Origin: Pseudevernia furfuracea
Lineage: Eukaryota > Ascomycota > Lecanoromycetes > Lecanorales > Parmeliaceae
NCBI GenBank assembly: GCA_022315425.1
Contig: JAIUPT010000021.1
Coordinates: 1,364,001 to 1,428,000 of the forward strand
Direction: 5' to 3'
Length of the DNA: 64,000 nucleotides
The translations under genes and the position numbers were made by a program. Each line of letters opens with the position of its first letter. Position 1 is the stretch's first letter. The notes below the pieces were generated by a model. The model ran no database searches and was not told the origin of the DNA. It worked only from the letters and a program-made list of their open reading frames with translations. Of the stretch, positions 1-10,715 are shown one piece after another.

Positions 1-515
1 GTCTTCTGAAGAAGGGCGACGAAGATCCAAGGTGGGTTGTCCACATTGCGAACTCCAACACTCCACTGACGTATAACACAGGTCCTCATCCGGAAAATCT
101 CCCACCTCGGAGCCGAAATCAACGTCTGGAGTCTTTCTCAAACCGGCCGAAGGGCTACAGAAGAAGGTTGACAGAAAGGATCCGAAGTAACCTCATCATG
201 ACCCCGAACTTCACCGATCACTGACATACCCCGCAGGCCGTCATCTGAAAAATCCAAAAAATCGAAGCTAGAATTTGGAGCCATGCTTCCACCTCCTCCC
301 AGAGCGCCCAGAGGCCTGGACGAGAAGGCGGACAAGCAAAATCCGAAGTAAGCCTACAACGAGCGTGACTTCCACCACCCGCTGATGTACCACGCAGACC
401 CTCATCCGAGAAGTCCAACAAAACAAAGCAAGAGGTAGGAGCTATGCCCCCCCGTCTGCTCAAAGGCGCCGCTCGTCTCCAGGAAATGGCAGACATGGCC
501 AATCCCCAGCAAGCC
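1..515. repeat. Degenerate ~160-bp direct tandem repeat
   Basis: Three diverged copies, plus the start of a fourth, line up with a period of about 160 bp. The anchor AGAAGG-x-GAC...ATCCGAAGTAA-like block recurs near 7, 161, 321 and (as AGGAAATGGCAGAC...) 481. A second anchor, CACTGAC/GCTGATGTA...CGCAGRCCSTCATCYG, recurs near 63, 222 and 382. The ATG used by the downstream ORF (444) occupies the same place in its copy as an ATG near 282 in the copy before it. The repeat probably continues left of the window. It is seen directly; its role is unknown. Confidence 0.7.
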
Positions 516-2942
516 GAGGAAGATCGTGCCAAGGTCTTCATGGACCGTCTACCCCACGTTCAAGCGGCCTCTCGTCGTCTGCAAGGTCAGCTCGAGATCC
601 ACAGTGATGAGACTTGGCCACTGCCACCCCTGCCAGATGATCCTAATCCCTTCATAATCGAAACGAATGCGATAAAGATCCGCGCTGCGTTGGAGAATTG
701 CAAGGACTTTGCCGTGCGCATCGACCGTGAGTCAGGCAAACTTGAATTTCTTGATGTTGTCGCGAAGTATGGTAAGAAGCGTGTGGTGATGCCAGCCGGT
801 CAAGGCCCGGCGATCAGGCTTACTTCTTTCGAGGATGAGAAGAAAGCCAGTGAGACCGAGCAATCTAACGCCATTGCACGTATGATGGACGAAGGTCTCC
901 AAGAAGAGCTGAAGGAACTTGAACAAGAAGGCATGAGTGGTAAGTCTGGTAAGGCCTTCGATCCCGACTTTGCTGACCAAATTTCAGAGGTTCCATCAAC
1001 TCCAAAATCCCTGTTCCATAGCTTTGGTCTTTCTCCGGCGCCTACTGCCCCTCAAATCAGCCAAGAAATCAGTACAGCAGCACGTGAAGATGAAGACTTA
1101 GTCTCCGCCTCTCAGAGAGGTAGCTCGGTTCAAGAAGGCAGCTCAATGCAAAGAGGCAGCTCAGTGCAAGAAGGCAGCTCAGTACAAGAAGGCAGCTCAA
1201 TGCAAGAAGGCAGCTCAATGCAAGAAGGCAGCTCAATGCAAAGAGGCAGCTCAGTGCAAGAAGGCAGCTCAGTGCAAGAAGGCAGCTCAGTTAACACTGC
1301 AGTGCGAGAGAAGCGCGAGGAATGGGATGAACTATCGAAAGACCCTCGTTTCCGTGGCATCGGACCATATGGATGGGCTGAATATGATGGCTCGCCAACG
1401 CCAGAACCGACTGAAGTCTCAAATGGCACCCCAGATTGGGTCTATAGAGAGAACGCTACCCCTGATCCGCACTATGACTCTTGCGGGAACTCGATACCCT
1501 ATAACACGCCAACGGCCAGCAATGACGACCCGGAGATACGCACGTCCTTACACGAGGCTGAGAGCGCCAGCGCTGCTTCCGAACATATCTCAGCTGCCCT
1601 TGCTCCTCCCAGCCGAGAGCTTAGCGCTCTCTCCGTCCATGACACTGAAGCTGGAGGGACGCAATCCATTATTGACGAGGAAATAGCTGTTCTCAACACT
1701 AAAGACAAGGGTAAAGACATAGAGACAAACCCAAGTGTTGGAGAGATGATGTCGGAAGGTGCTCGGGCTCAAGATAAGGGCAAAGGGCAAGAGACAAGCT
1801 CAAGCGTTGGAGGCAACTCTCCGTACGCTCCTCAGATTCAACAGAAAGGTAAAGGCAAGCAGACGATCTCCGGTTTCCGCGATACCTATATGGACGACCG
1901 TAAAGAAGGTCACGGCAAGATGACAAGCTCGTACGGGACAAAGCTCGACGTTGCAGCGAGCCTTCGCAACCATACGCTCACTTTTCTTGATGAGACCCAG
2001 CCCAAGGCTAAGGAGCGCAACCGCCCAGTACCTCAGCCAGAAAACATGCCGAATACCTTGACTGAGGCGATTTGCAATTATATACCACTCGAAGCAAAGC
2101 CAATTCTTACGCTGACTCTCGAACGTGTCGATCCTCCCGTACCCTGTCCAACAGATCAGCGATGCATTCTTCTCAAACACTTTGAGGTCGGCCTCGATGG
2201 AGTCGAAGGTCTTTGTCAAGGGACCGCTAGGATTCCTGAGACGCCGAAAGTTGCCGCCGAGCGAGAGAGGCGCGTTGGAAAGCTGGGAACATTCAAGCAA
2301 GGGGATGGAGGCTTCTACAGATCGCTGAAGAGCGCACAACAAAAGGAACAGCAGTATGGCAAGGGCTACTGGTACTTTTTCGGAGTGAAGTTCAAGCAGA
2401 CTAGCAGGGAGAGAAAGCTTAAGAGAGGTGGAAAGTGGTTGCTCTTTGGTGCTCCGATCGAAGCGGTTTACCACATGGACATAAAGAGAAGTCAAGATAA
2501 TGTGGCTGTCATGCTCGGCGGAGGGGTGGACAAGTCTGGCACCTGGATCAAGCCGTTCGAAGCCAACTTCAAACGTACGCACACTCTTTTCAGCAGAGGC
2601 GGCTTAGCTCCAATGGACATCTGGCAGGGTGGAGAGGACTGGGATGATGGAGTATTCGGGGATATCAGGGCCGCAATGGCATACAACGGACTGCGTGTCG
2701 GCTTCCTATACGGAGACACTCAAACCTTTACTCCCAGACCGATGAGCTTCCCAGGCGCCGGCAAGGCTCAAGCAGCGAAGAAGCGCAAGCAGTGTGGGCC
2801 CGATATGACAGAGAAAGAGACGCAAGCGATGGAGAAGAGCATGAAGCCCAAGAAGTTGACGGACGAGGACATCGGTACTATTCTTGCAATGCGCATTATT
2901 AACGACAGGGCCAAGCAGGATGCAGCAGCGCGGTCAAAATAA
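444..2942 (+). CDS. Hypothetical protein with hexapeptide repeats (832 aa)
   Basis: One uninterrupted 832-codon frame that I do not recognise. The N-terminal ~220 residues are charged. They are followed by about 9.7 copies of a GSS(V/M)Q(E/R) hexapeptide (residues ~226-283), then a low-complexity Ser/Pro/Glu-rich middle containing imperfect DKGK(D/G)xET-type repeats (residues ~420-475). The C-terminal ~280 residues are more ordered and basic, with aromatic and glycine-rich segments and a Lys-rich tail. No signal peptide or transmembrane segment is evident. The first ATG lies inside the upstream 160-bp repeat array, so the N terminus may be recent or mis-assigned. The coding status rests on ORF length only; long antisense frames over this stretch look like shadows. 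Confidence 0.55.
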   Translation: MPPRLLKGAARLQEMADMANPQQAEEDRAKVFMDRLPHVQAASRRLQGQLEIHSDETWPLPPLPDDPNPFIIETNAIKIRAALENCKDFAVRIDRESGKLEFLDVVAKYGKKRVVMPAGQGPAIRLTSFEDEKKASETEQSNAIARMMDEGLQEELKELEQEGMSGKSGKAFDPDFADQISEVPSTPKSLFHSFGLSPAPTAPQISQEISTAAREDEDLVSASQRGSSVQEGSSMQRGSSVQEGSSVQEGSSMQEGSSMQEGSSMQRGSSVQEGSSVQEGSSVNTAVREKREEWDELSKDPRFRGIGPYGWAEYDGSPTPEPTEVSNGTPDWVYRENATPDPHYDSCGNSIPYNTPTASNDDPEIRTSLHEAESASAASEHISAALAPPSRELSALSVHDTEAGGTQSIIDEEIAVLNTKDKGKDIETNPSVGEMMSEGARAQDKGKGQETSSSVGGNSPYAPQIQQKGKGKQTISGFRDTYMDDRKEGHGKMTSSYGTKLDVAASLRNHTLTFLDETQPKAKERNRPVPQPENMPNTLTEAICNYIPLEAKPILTLTLERVDPPVPCPTDQRCILLKHFEVGLDGVEGLCQGTARIPETPKVAAERERRVGKLGTFKQGDGGFYRSLKSAQQKEQQYGKGYWYFFGVKFKQTSRERKLKRGGKWLLFGAPIEAVYHMDIKRSQDNVAVMLGGGVDKSGTWIKPFEANFKRTHTLFSRGGLAPMDIWQGGEDWDDGVFGDIRAAMAYNGLRVGFLYGDTQTFTPRPMSFPGAGKAQAAKKRKQCGPDMTEKETQAMEKSMKPKKLTDEDIGTILAMRIINDRAKQDAAARSK
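1119..1292 (+). repeat. 18-bp tandem minisatellite encoding GSS(V/M)Q(E/R)
   Basis: About 9.7 near-identical copies of an 18-bp unit (GGCAGCTCARTGCAAGAA type), in frame within the 832-aa ORF. Units vary only at the Met/Val and Glu/Arg positions. The high sequence identity between units suggests recent expansion or homogenisation, so copy number is likely to vary between strains. Confidence 0.9.
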
Positions 2943-3574
2943 CGCAACAAGGGCACTCGTACCTTGGCAGCTACCATGACCACATCGAGGTAATCTTTAG
3001 AGACTTCAGCATTCAGAATTGATAGGCAGATAGAATGTGAATGGATGCAAGTTTTCCTTAACAGACTCGAGAGCAATGTCGGTCATCTCCCGCTTGAAAT
3101 GGCCACGTTACCCTACATGTAGAGTCGGAGATATGAACATATCCATACCATATGGATGGAGAGCCTGATCATTCACCCCCATCAAGCGTGGAACTAATAG
3201 GAGCACGATAAGACACGGAGAAAGATTCCATGAGTGAATGAGTGAAGTTGAACTTCATTCAGCCCTACTGAGACAATAGATTTTCTCCAGGCTCAATAGA
3301 GTTTGGCGCGCTTGATCCTGGCACCATTGGCCCAGACTCGCGTCATGCCCTGATGCTCAATGGTAATGGGCTGGGAGCACTTTATTTCACCCACTCACTC
3401 ACTTTCACATTGCTACTCTACATTTGCTCTGCCTCTTCCTCCTTCTTCACCACCCAACTCACAATTTACAACCCTTTACATACAAAGCACTGTACATCTC
3501 CTTCAGTCTCTCTACCACTTTCATCCTCACTTGGTCTCCCAAGTATTGCAACGCCCCGCAGCTTTCCACACTTC
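2943..3574. other. Intergenic, promoter of the Sds3-like gene
   Basis: No supported gene. The last ~180 bp before 3575 are pyrimidine-rich (CT-rich tracts), as is common just upstream of filamentous fungal start codons. Confidence 0.5.
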
Positions 3575-5224
3575 ATGGCCTATCCGCCCTCACCGCATGT
3601 TGCAAGCCTAGCAGTAGCTGGTAGCTCCTCCCGATTCAACCGTCACTCCGCATCCCCACCTTCAAAACAACCTCCTTCCAAGCGAGACAAAAAGCGAAGC
3701 GCCATGGAGAATCGCCTTGCTGAAATCAGCAGCTCTTTCGCAGAAAATCGCGATCACCTCTACCGCAAGCAACTACAAGCACTTCAGGCCGATATGAACT
3801 ACATTCAATCAGCAGGTCTATACGAGAACGTCCCATTAGACGAGGTCGGAGACGAAGGGCTGGAGGAAATCCACACAAGTGCTGCTGCTAGCACCGCAGG
3901 TAGCCTTCGGAACGCTCATCAAGCCCATCTGAATGGTCATACGAGGCTCGAAGCTCCTTACAAGACTGGGCCACAGACTGCTGAATTCATTCAAGAGGTA
4001 AATGATGCTATGGAACAGAGGGACGCTGATCTGACCGCGGTCGTGGTAAGTAACAAACTGGACTCCCCTCCAGCCTCAGCTACTTCTCCCAATACCACAC
4101 CGAGTTTTATTTCAAGAGCCCAAGCTAATTTAAACGTGTTCTAGTATCGCCACAATTTCCGTATCAGAGAAGTACAGAAAGATAACTTGTATTACGTGGA
4201 GGTCGCACTTAAAGAGCATCGCCTCTTGACAGAGAACCTGCGCCAACGTCTGATTCATAGTGTCAACCAGAAGAGATCGGCTTTGCTCAAAGAGAAGGAA
4301 AAGCTGGACATTGCCGATACCAATGCGCTGCTGTTTCACCCAAATCAGTTCAGCATCAACAGTTCTGCAAGCCCTGGAGGCCCACAGAGCAATCGCAAGA
4401 CTCGCCACGCTCGTCACCGTCTCGATGCCGAGGAAATCGAGCCCGTCGGTGGAGTGAGCAATAAGCGGAAGCGCAAAGCGCCTACAGACGTCGAGAACGG
4501 CTCTCCTGGGCCTGCAGGACGTGACACGGAGCCTACAAATCCATTCAAGGAGGCCAATGCCAGACTTGAAGCTCACCAGATCACTGCTCCACTTTACTCT
4601 ATCGACCGCCTTTTCTCCGCTCGAGAGCTGGATGCGAACCTCCAACAAGCTTGTTTCGACATTATTGCGGAACGAACCGCCAAGCGTCGTAGACTCAATG
4701 CCGACAGCCAGACCAACGGAGCTCCCATGGATCCATTCGCTCCCGCCTTGAGCGATTCAGACGATGGGTACCCGCAGCCCGAGTATGGCGCAGACGGTGA
4801 AGCCGAAGACGTCCTGGCTGCAGCAGCAATGATGGAGCGTACCAACACTCAGACTTCAACTACATACCACACTACACGCTCTACCCGCAAAACCAATCTC
4901 AGCAATAGCCACTCCGCACGTGAGCAGCTCGGCGAACTCGCAGGTCGTGAAGCTGCGATTCCCAGTATTGGGGTCTCACAGAAGGAGAAAAAGCGTGAGG
5001 AAGAATACCAGCGTGCGCCACCGCTAAGTGAGCTAGATGCAGAGTCAGACATGGCTTTGTACGAGGCAGCCATGAAGGATGACGACGCCACAAGGGCAGC
5101 GAATGAGAAGCTGCTGGATGAGGTGGTCGAAGAACTGGAGGACCACATTGGTACGCTAATCGAGGAGGAGACAAACTCTCTCTGCCGGCCCGAACTTGAG
5201 GCGGAGGCTGCGGATCGTGGTTAG
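3575..5224 (+). CDS. Sds3/Dep1-like histone deacetylase complex subunit
   Basis: Two exons (3575-4045, 4145-5224), 516 aa. The intron has a GTAAGT donor and a TTCTAG acceptor and falls on a codon boundary (after ...TAVV, before YRHNFR). The N-terminal half carries a basic KRDKKR segment followed by a helical ENRLAEISSSF...YRKQLQALQADMNYI block, the pattern I associate with the Sds3/Dep1/BRMS1 family found in Rpd3/Sin3 co-repressor complexes; the protein would act in the nucleus. A second helical region (EVQKDNLYYVEVALKEHR) follows the splice. A KRKRK-type nuclear signal lies near 4465, and the C terminus is acidic and coiled-coil-like. The start at 3575 was chosen because upstream in-frame codons (from 3353) would add an unlikely hydrophobic leader. 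Family assignment is by recalled motif, so paralogue identity (Sds3 or Dep1) is unresolved. Confidence 0.65.
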
Positions 5225-5641
5225 AGACAATCGGCCAAGAAATGGTCCCTGTGCATTTATGATACATGTCAGCAAGCGCTCTTAGTCGAAGATCTCTTCA
5301 AAGGAAGGTTCCAGCATTTTCGCCCTCCGCTTAACAGCAGACCATCGATTTGAGACTGTCGAGGGTTTCATCGCGAGGAGTTGCATGATCAAATGTCCAT
5401 GGTCATTCGCAGCGTCAATTGCAGATTTCCAAGGAGGACCTTTCGAGGGCAAGGCGTTCTATCGCTATGATACCCATCATCTCATGTTCTCATGTGATGT
5501 CTTGCTCCGTTATAGCCAAAGTGAAGCTTGCAGATATTTAAAAAAAAAAAAAAATATCACATAACTAGTATACCTATGTTTCATTTGGGCATCATGCCAT
5601 GAATCTCATTGCGTAATATCACAAGGCATGAATCCATCCCA
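5225..5641. other. Convergent 3' intergenic region
   Basis: Lies between the stop codons of two convergent genes. It holds a poly(A) run near 5540-5554 and no supported ORF. Confidence 0.5.
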
Positions 5642-6508
5642 TCATCCTTTCGGCTCATACAAGCACTCCCTCGCCCCCCTCCACACCTCCTCCACAATCC
5701 CTCTCCCTGGTAGCAGATTCTGCATCGCGACCCATCGTCAGCTTCCGCTTCTCCACCAACGACCCAACCGGATAAGCCCGGCCCCCACTCCCCACCGCCA
5801 TGAATAAGCAGCCACTCACCGGAAACACAACCACAACCTCCCCCTCCCCCTCCACCACCACCGCGAGGTAAAACCTCACCTCGAACCCCCTGAAGGCCTC
5901 GTGGATGAAGATGTCGCGGATCTGACACGTCGGTATGAAGCGCGTGTCGCTCGGGAGGAGGTAGCAGGAGGAGAGGGTGCTGGTTTGAATGCCGAGGGTG
6001 CGGAGCGTCAGGAGGGATTCTTCTGTTCAGCCCGAAAAAAAAAAGAAACCCCATTATTGATTAGCGGAGGGTTAGAAAGAACGGGAGGACCGGGAAGGGG
6101 GTTTCGAGCGTTATATTTTTTTTTCCTTTTTATTTTTTTTGCGAGAGAGAGTGTGTGTGTGTGGGTGGGTAGGTGGGTGGGTGAGAGAGATGGTATATAT
6201 ATCTTACCGGTGTGGAATCTCCGAAACACGAGGAACAGACTCGTGAATGCCAGTGGCCCGACCTGCACCCAGGGGAATCGCGCGAGGTGTTCCGAGAGCG
6301 GAGCGAGCGGGGGAGGAGGGATGGCGGTGGTCGCTTTGGTGCAGAGGACGAGTAACGTTGCGAGCCCGGTCAGGATCCTGCACAGGAGGAGGAAATAGTG
6401 GAGGCATTGAGCGGGGATGGTCTGGCGCGGGGAGGCGGTGGAGACGGTGTAGGAGACTGTAGAGGGCGAGGGGCGAAGAGTGGTCAGGTGGGGACGTGTT
6501 GTTAGCAT
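5642..6508 (-). CDS. GPI15: GPI-GlcNAc transferase subunit PIG-H/Gpi15
   Basis: Three exons read leftwards: 6508-6208, 6022-5820 and 5719-5642, giving 193 aa. All junctions keep frame (donors GTAAGA and GTGAGT; acceptors AACAG and TGCAG). Exon 1 carries two hydrophobic segments (around LHYFLLLCRILTGLATLLVL and VQVGPLAFTSLFLVF) typical of the membrane part. Exons 2-3 carry the PIG-H signature EESLLTLRTLGIQTST, then RFIPTCQIRDIFIHEAFRGF, EVRFYLAVVVEGEGE and GIVEEVWRGARECLYEPKG. Known role: subunit of the ER complex that makes GlcNAc-phosphatidylinositol, the first step of GPI-anchor synthesis. It starts 212 bp from the divergent RS/Hub1-like gene, suggesting a shared promoter. The first intron (185 nt) contains GT-rich and poly-purine tracts. 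Confidence 0.9.
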
Positions 6509-6720
6509 GGGTGACGTCTGGGATCACGTCGTCAGTGATGAAGCCCGTAGAAGCCCTCCTGGAAGCTCAGAGTTTCTTTTGCTTGCGGAGACAACGATGC
6601 GGAGTTTTGATAGGGCTGGCTGGGATCAGGAACAGGACTAGCGCCGGCATTGATATCCGCCGATTCCGATCTCTATGCGTTACCTACTTTACCAGGCCAA
6701 AAGTTCTGTCCCCACCAAAC

Positions 6721-7624
6721 ATGGCCCCCTCGCGATCTCGATCCCGCTCTCCCTCCCCTTACTCCCGTAGATTGGCCCTCTCCAACCGCCGCGAAGACCG
6801 CCCGAGGAGCCGCTCCCCGCCCCGAAAGCCAGCCTATTCGCCCTCACCTCCACGCAGAGATCGCCAACGAAGCCGATCCCCGAGACGAAGACATGATGAT
6901 AGACATAGAAAATCGGGCGGCGGGTTCAGGTGGAAGGAGAAACCGAGATATGACGATGATGATAGGGAAGGACGGGGTGAGGGGAGGTTGGAGAGGGGGT
7001 ACAGGGAGCAAGAAAGAGAGAGACCTAGGCAGAGGTCGCCTGATCGGAGGGATAGTGGGAGGAGGGAGAGGGATGACGATTTGGAGAGGAAATTCGGCAG
7101 GGGGCGGGTTGTCGAGGATAAATTCGGGAAGACGAGTGATGGGCAAGAGAAATCTGGAGATAAGGTTGGAGACAAGGCCTCCGAGAAACCAAAGAGAGAA
7201 CGGAAGCCCGTGCCTGCGCCGACGGGAGAGCCTATGATCATTGTCAATGTCAACGACCGCTTGGGCACTAAGGAGAGTATTCCATGCTTGGCCAGTGATC
7301 CGATAAGTATGTCCTACCACCCCAATTTACTTGCGTGATTCCCGCCAGTCGTTCTCACGATATGGGAAGAAGAGCGGAAGCTGATTTGGTAATGACATGT
7401 ACAGGGCTGTTCAAAGCACAAGTCGCAGCGAAAATTGGCAGGCAGCCGCATGAGATTATGTTGAAGAGGCAGGGGGAGAGGCCTTTTAAGGATCAGCTTA
7501 CGCTGGAGGATTATGGGGTTAGTAACGGGGTGCAGTTGGATCTGTAAGTTCACACATACCTACTGAGATTACCTCGAGGATGATCTGCTAACCGTGTTTT
7601 AGGGAGGTGGATACGGGTGATTGA
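6721..7624 (+). CDS. RS-domain protein with C-terminal Hub1/UBL5-like ubiquitin fold
   Basis: Three exons (6721-7306, 7405-7543, 7603-7624), 248 aa. Donors are GTATGT and GTAAGT; intron 2 has a CTAAC branch point. Residues 1-~60 are rich in RS/SPSP dipeptides, then comes a charged Arg/Asp/Glu stretch to ~170. The last ~75 residues, IIVNVNDRLGTKESIPCLAS...LFKAQVAAKIGRQPHEI...DQLTLEDYGVSNGVQLDL, match the Hub1/UBL5 fold in strand order and spacing. Hub1 proteins act with the spliceosome, which fits an RS domain. The C terminus (EVDTGD) lacks the double tyrosine of classical Hub1. Nuclear pre-mRNA splicing is an inference from the two domains. Confidence 0.8.
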
Positions 7625-7926
7625 AGATTCCATGTTAGGGATCCTACTCTCAGCATTTAGGTCATGTGCGTTGGGCGTTGTGGCCCCAGCAAAAGGTAAG
7701 TAAGGGCGCCCGGAATCCATGAATTTGGCAGGACGAAAAAATTAATTGATGTGAAACATGCTTTCTCCCTGTCCCAATGTTGACGGGTGTTGTTACATCA
7801 TACGGTAACAAATAAGTCCACTCATTCTTTGCGAGGCCATTGACCACTGGATTACAAAACGCTCGAGATCCTCAACGAATACCTCCACCACAGGGCGAAC
7901 CTCACACAGCTTGCCCATTGACCCAC

Positions 7927-8283
7927 TCACTCATCAAGCTTTACCCCACCAGGATACCTCCTAGGAACAGCAGCAATCGATCCATTCCACTTCCTTCCAC
8001 TCGTCAACGGCGCATCTCCAGTTGCCGCTCGCAACCCATCACATTCATAATGCGTCGTGGGCGGGCTAGACACAACCATAACGCAGTAGTCACAGCCGAT
8101 GGTTTCGCAAAAGGCATGGCCTTCGGGATTGCCTCCGGGACAGGCGATCATGCCGCAGTGTAAATCCGAGCGAAGGGGTTGCAGAAGCGTGATAGCTGGA
8201 GTGGTGAGTTGCGTAGGAAGAGCGAATGTACATATTGACATTGTGGAAAGGGTAAGAAGCGTGGAGGCGTGGAGGGGAAGCAT
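7927..8283 (-). CDS. Small secreted cysteine-rich protein (118 aa)
   Basis: Single-exon ORF with ATG at 8283. The first ~21 residues (LPLHASTLLTLSTMSICTFA) look like a signal peptide with an Ala-X-Ala-like end. The mature part holds six cysteines in a compact block (HC, AC, FC, GC, YC, EC), consistent with three disulfides. No family is recognised. Small, secreted, Cys-rich proteins of this size are often effector or surface proteins in fungi, but that function is not shown here. Coding potential of a 118-aa ORF is uncertain. Confidence 0.45.
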   Translation of the reverse strand: MLPLHASTLLTLSTMSICTFALPTQLTTPAITLLQPLRSDLHCGMIACPGGNPEGHAFCETIGCDYCVMVVSSPPTTHYECDGLRAATGDAPLTSGRKWNGSIAAVPRRYPGGVKLDE

Positions 8284-10715
8284 TGTTGCTTCGGAGATGA
8301 GAGATAGGGGGGGCGGGGGGTTGCTGCTAGGGGTGTTGTTTTTTCGGGTGTTCTGAAAGGGGAGTCGGTTTGGAAGAGGGGGTTATTAGAGGTCCTTGGA
8401 AACTGTTTGATGGAAAGCAAACACCCACACGCACGTTGGTTGTTAAGATACAAAAATTCCATTGTGCACGTCCCCGTATTGCTACGAATTTCTCGTCCAC
8501 TGGTTCCTGGTCGGGCATTCAAGGCTCCAACAGGATCTCAACGTGATGGCCCTTCGCAGGGGAGGAAGTACCACGAGATAAGAGCATCGAATGCGAGTGA
8601 GGCTTAGACCGGTGCGTTACAAGCGCTAAGATTTCCTCGTGGTGATATTCCGCAAGGGGAAATGTGTGGGCGACAATAAGGATGGGATAGCCGAAGAACA
8701 GGCAAGTAGCCATGGCCTCTATTTGAGATGATAGTCTTTGGTATTAACGATTGGTATATCTTCAGTGTAATAGGCGCGAAAGGAGATCAAAGCGCATTGT
8801 TGAAACCGAATTGTCGAAACCGAACTGCAAAATGCGATGTCGGGGGTTTGCGCACGGTCCCAATCAACACTGTTCGTTTCAGCGGATGTTCCTACGCATT
8901 GACTATCTCCGATACTGCTCGTAACCATGGTATAGGTGCAAGTTGCACTTTTTGTACACATACCTTACCGGCTAACGCTGACAATAAAAGCGCAGGCTGC
9001 AGCCCCACGTCACACCGCAGTGATGGGCGGGACTGTGCTCTTGAAAAACAAGAAACATAATCAACAATGACAAAATGCTATCATCTAAGAGAGAAATAAG
9101 CGTGCTTTGCACTTGAAAGTCAATATAGTAGCTGATCTGAAGACGTACTGCTCATGCTCCCAAGCTTTTTCCCTTTGTGTTCGATCCATCCCGACTACAT
9201 GCGGTCTTCCGCTCTGCACAGCGCACGCATTGATTTCGGTTCCAGTATATGTTTCGTTTGACCCAACGGCATTCCCATTGCTGATACTTACACTCGTTGC
9301 ACCTGGATTCATCATCTATTTTGCTGTTGAGTGCCATCTGGCCGCCAAGTGGGTATTCTCCGCGACCATAGCCCGCAAGAAGCCTGTTTACGGGACGCAA
9401 ATTCCAATTCGATATAGGGCGATCCTTGGCAGCTTGTTCGAGAGTGGCTTTGCGTTCGGTCCGTTCTTCACAACTGATACGTACCACGGGTGGGAGGTGT
9501 GCAGACACTGGACCACTCCGTATGTAGGGAGGAAGTCCAGCCGCTACGTACAGCAGTTCTCTTGATGCTCGTGACTACAAACGGCATTCTTTCATCATTG
9601 TCTGCCAAAAATTTGCGATAGCTGTCTCAAATATATCGACAAGGCAAGCAAGGGTTTCCGGATCTAGTTGCCTTTTAGCGTAATTTTCTCAAAGTAGGTG
9701 GATCCGGACCTTTGAAAGACGCATCTGACTGCACTGGGCATGACTCTTCTGTAGATGGAACAGAAGTATTCCACGGGGCGTCAAACGGGGGTACTGTATT
9801 ATGGCCTGACATACGCAATTGAAAGATTTGCTTGCGCGGCTTCGTGACGAGAGAATCCCTAGTCCTTATCAGAGTTCATGGTCGTAGCCGGAGGAAGTGA
9901 CTGAGAACGATAGCTTAAGCTATTCATGGCTCCGCATCACTACATAAAAAGGCGTTGTTATGAAATAAAGAAAGCAGAAAGAAAATGTTAGACGCGACGA
10001 AGTGTGAAAATTTGGAAACTAACATGAAAAAGATATTGCAATAGGCAGCAGTTGAACCACCACGTCGATGCTCCATAAAAGCCCGTAGAGAGAAACCGAA
10101 AGAACATGCAGAACACTGCACCGACATTAGGAACCCCACATATCAAATATATCCTTACGACATGGACAGCAGACAATTGCACCTCATCCTTGATCCTTCA
10201 ATAGCACCGGAAGTTGCTTGTTCACATCTACCTATGATGCAAATAGATACAGGACTAAGAAGTGCATATGATTGTGTCAATAATGACATGAGAACCGCGC
10301 AGGCATACGCTATGCATATCGACCAGCAACCCACTCGTCTCCGGCAAAAACGGCTGCGGATCTTCGGGCGATGGTAGAGCTTATGATCAGCAATCTATTC
10401 TGCTGAGAAAATACACTACTCCTCGTAAGTCAAGGGAATATTATTATCGCATCGATAAAAAGCGAAGTCGACATGCAAACACTAAGGAGTGAAATTATAC
10501 CGACCCGACACAGCTGATTACCCTATTAATGTAACCCTCATGGCCGGCAACTTTTAAATGCGATATTCGAACGATTGATGAAAACTGGGCTTCGATAGTT
10601 AGCAGTGCTAGTCAATTTATTGTGAAAATAAAAGCAATTGCAAAATTCGTTGAGCTGCAAAAGTTGGCTGGAGCGCACCAATCGGCGATATTCCGGGAGC
10701 CAACTTTTCTCAAGT
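8284..10715. other. Gene-poor region
   Basis: About 2.4 kb without a convincing intact gene. Only short ORFs (under 155 codons) overlapping on both strands are present, apart from the cysteine-motif fragment listed separately (9152-9508). Confidence 0.5.
9152..9508 (-). pseudogene. ORF fragment with twin CX2CX6C motif
   Basis: An open frame of 118 codons containing CNECKYQQWEC and CVRCAERKTAC, two C-X2-C-X6-C blocks 13 residues apart. This spacing is close to, but slightly longer than, a Zn2Cys6 binuclear cluster. No ATG lies near the start of the frame (the first in-frame ATG is at 9337, leaving 61 codons), so it is either an exon of an unrecognised gene or a relic. An opposing 152-codon frame (9107-9565) is treated as its shadow. 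Confidence 0.25.

Noticed and set aside
1119..1292. CRISPR-like array
   Set aside because: Units are contiguous with no spacers and are translated in frame; this is a coding minisatellite in a eukaryote.
1800..2582. 260-codon antisense ORF
   Set aside because: Lies entirely within the sense 832-aa ORF with no recognisable motif; treated as a shadow frame.
3353..3574. In-frame N-terminal extension of the Sds3-like protein
   Set aside because: Would place a hydrophobic leader on a nuclear protein; the CT-rich sequence there looks like promoter/5' UTR.
6496..6720. In-frame extension of the RS/Hub1-like gene
   Set aside because: Leaves almost no room for the divergent promoter with GPI15 and lacks RS character; ATG at 6721 begins the RS domain.
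9107..9565. 152-codon plus-strand ORF
   Set aside because: Overlaps the opposite-strand frame with the twin CX2CX6C motif and has no family signal itself.
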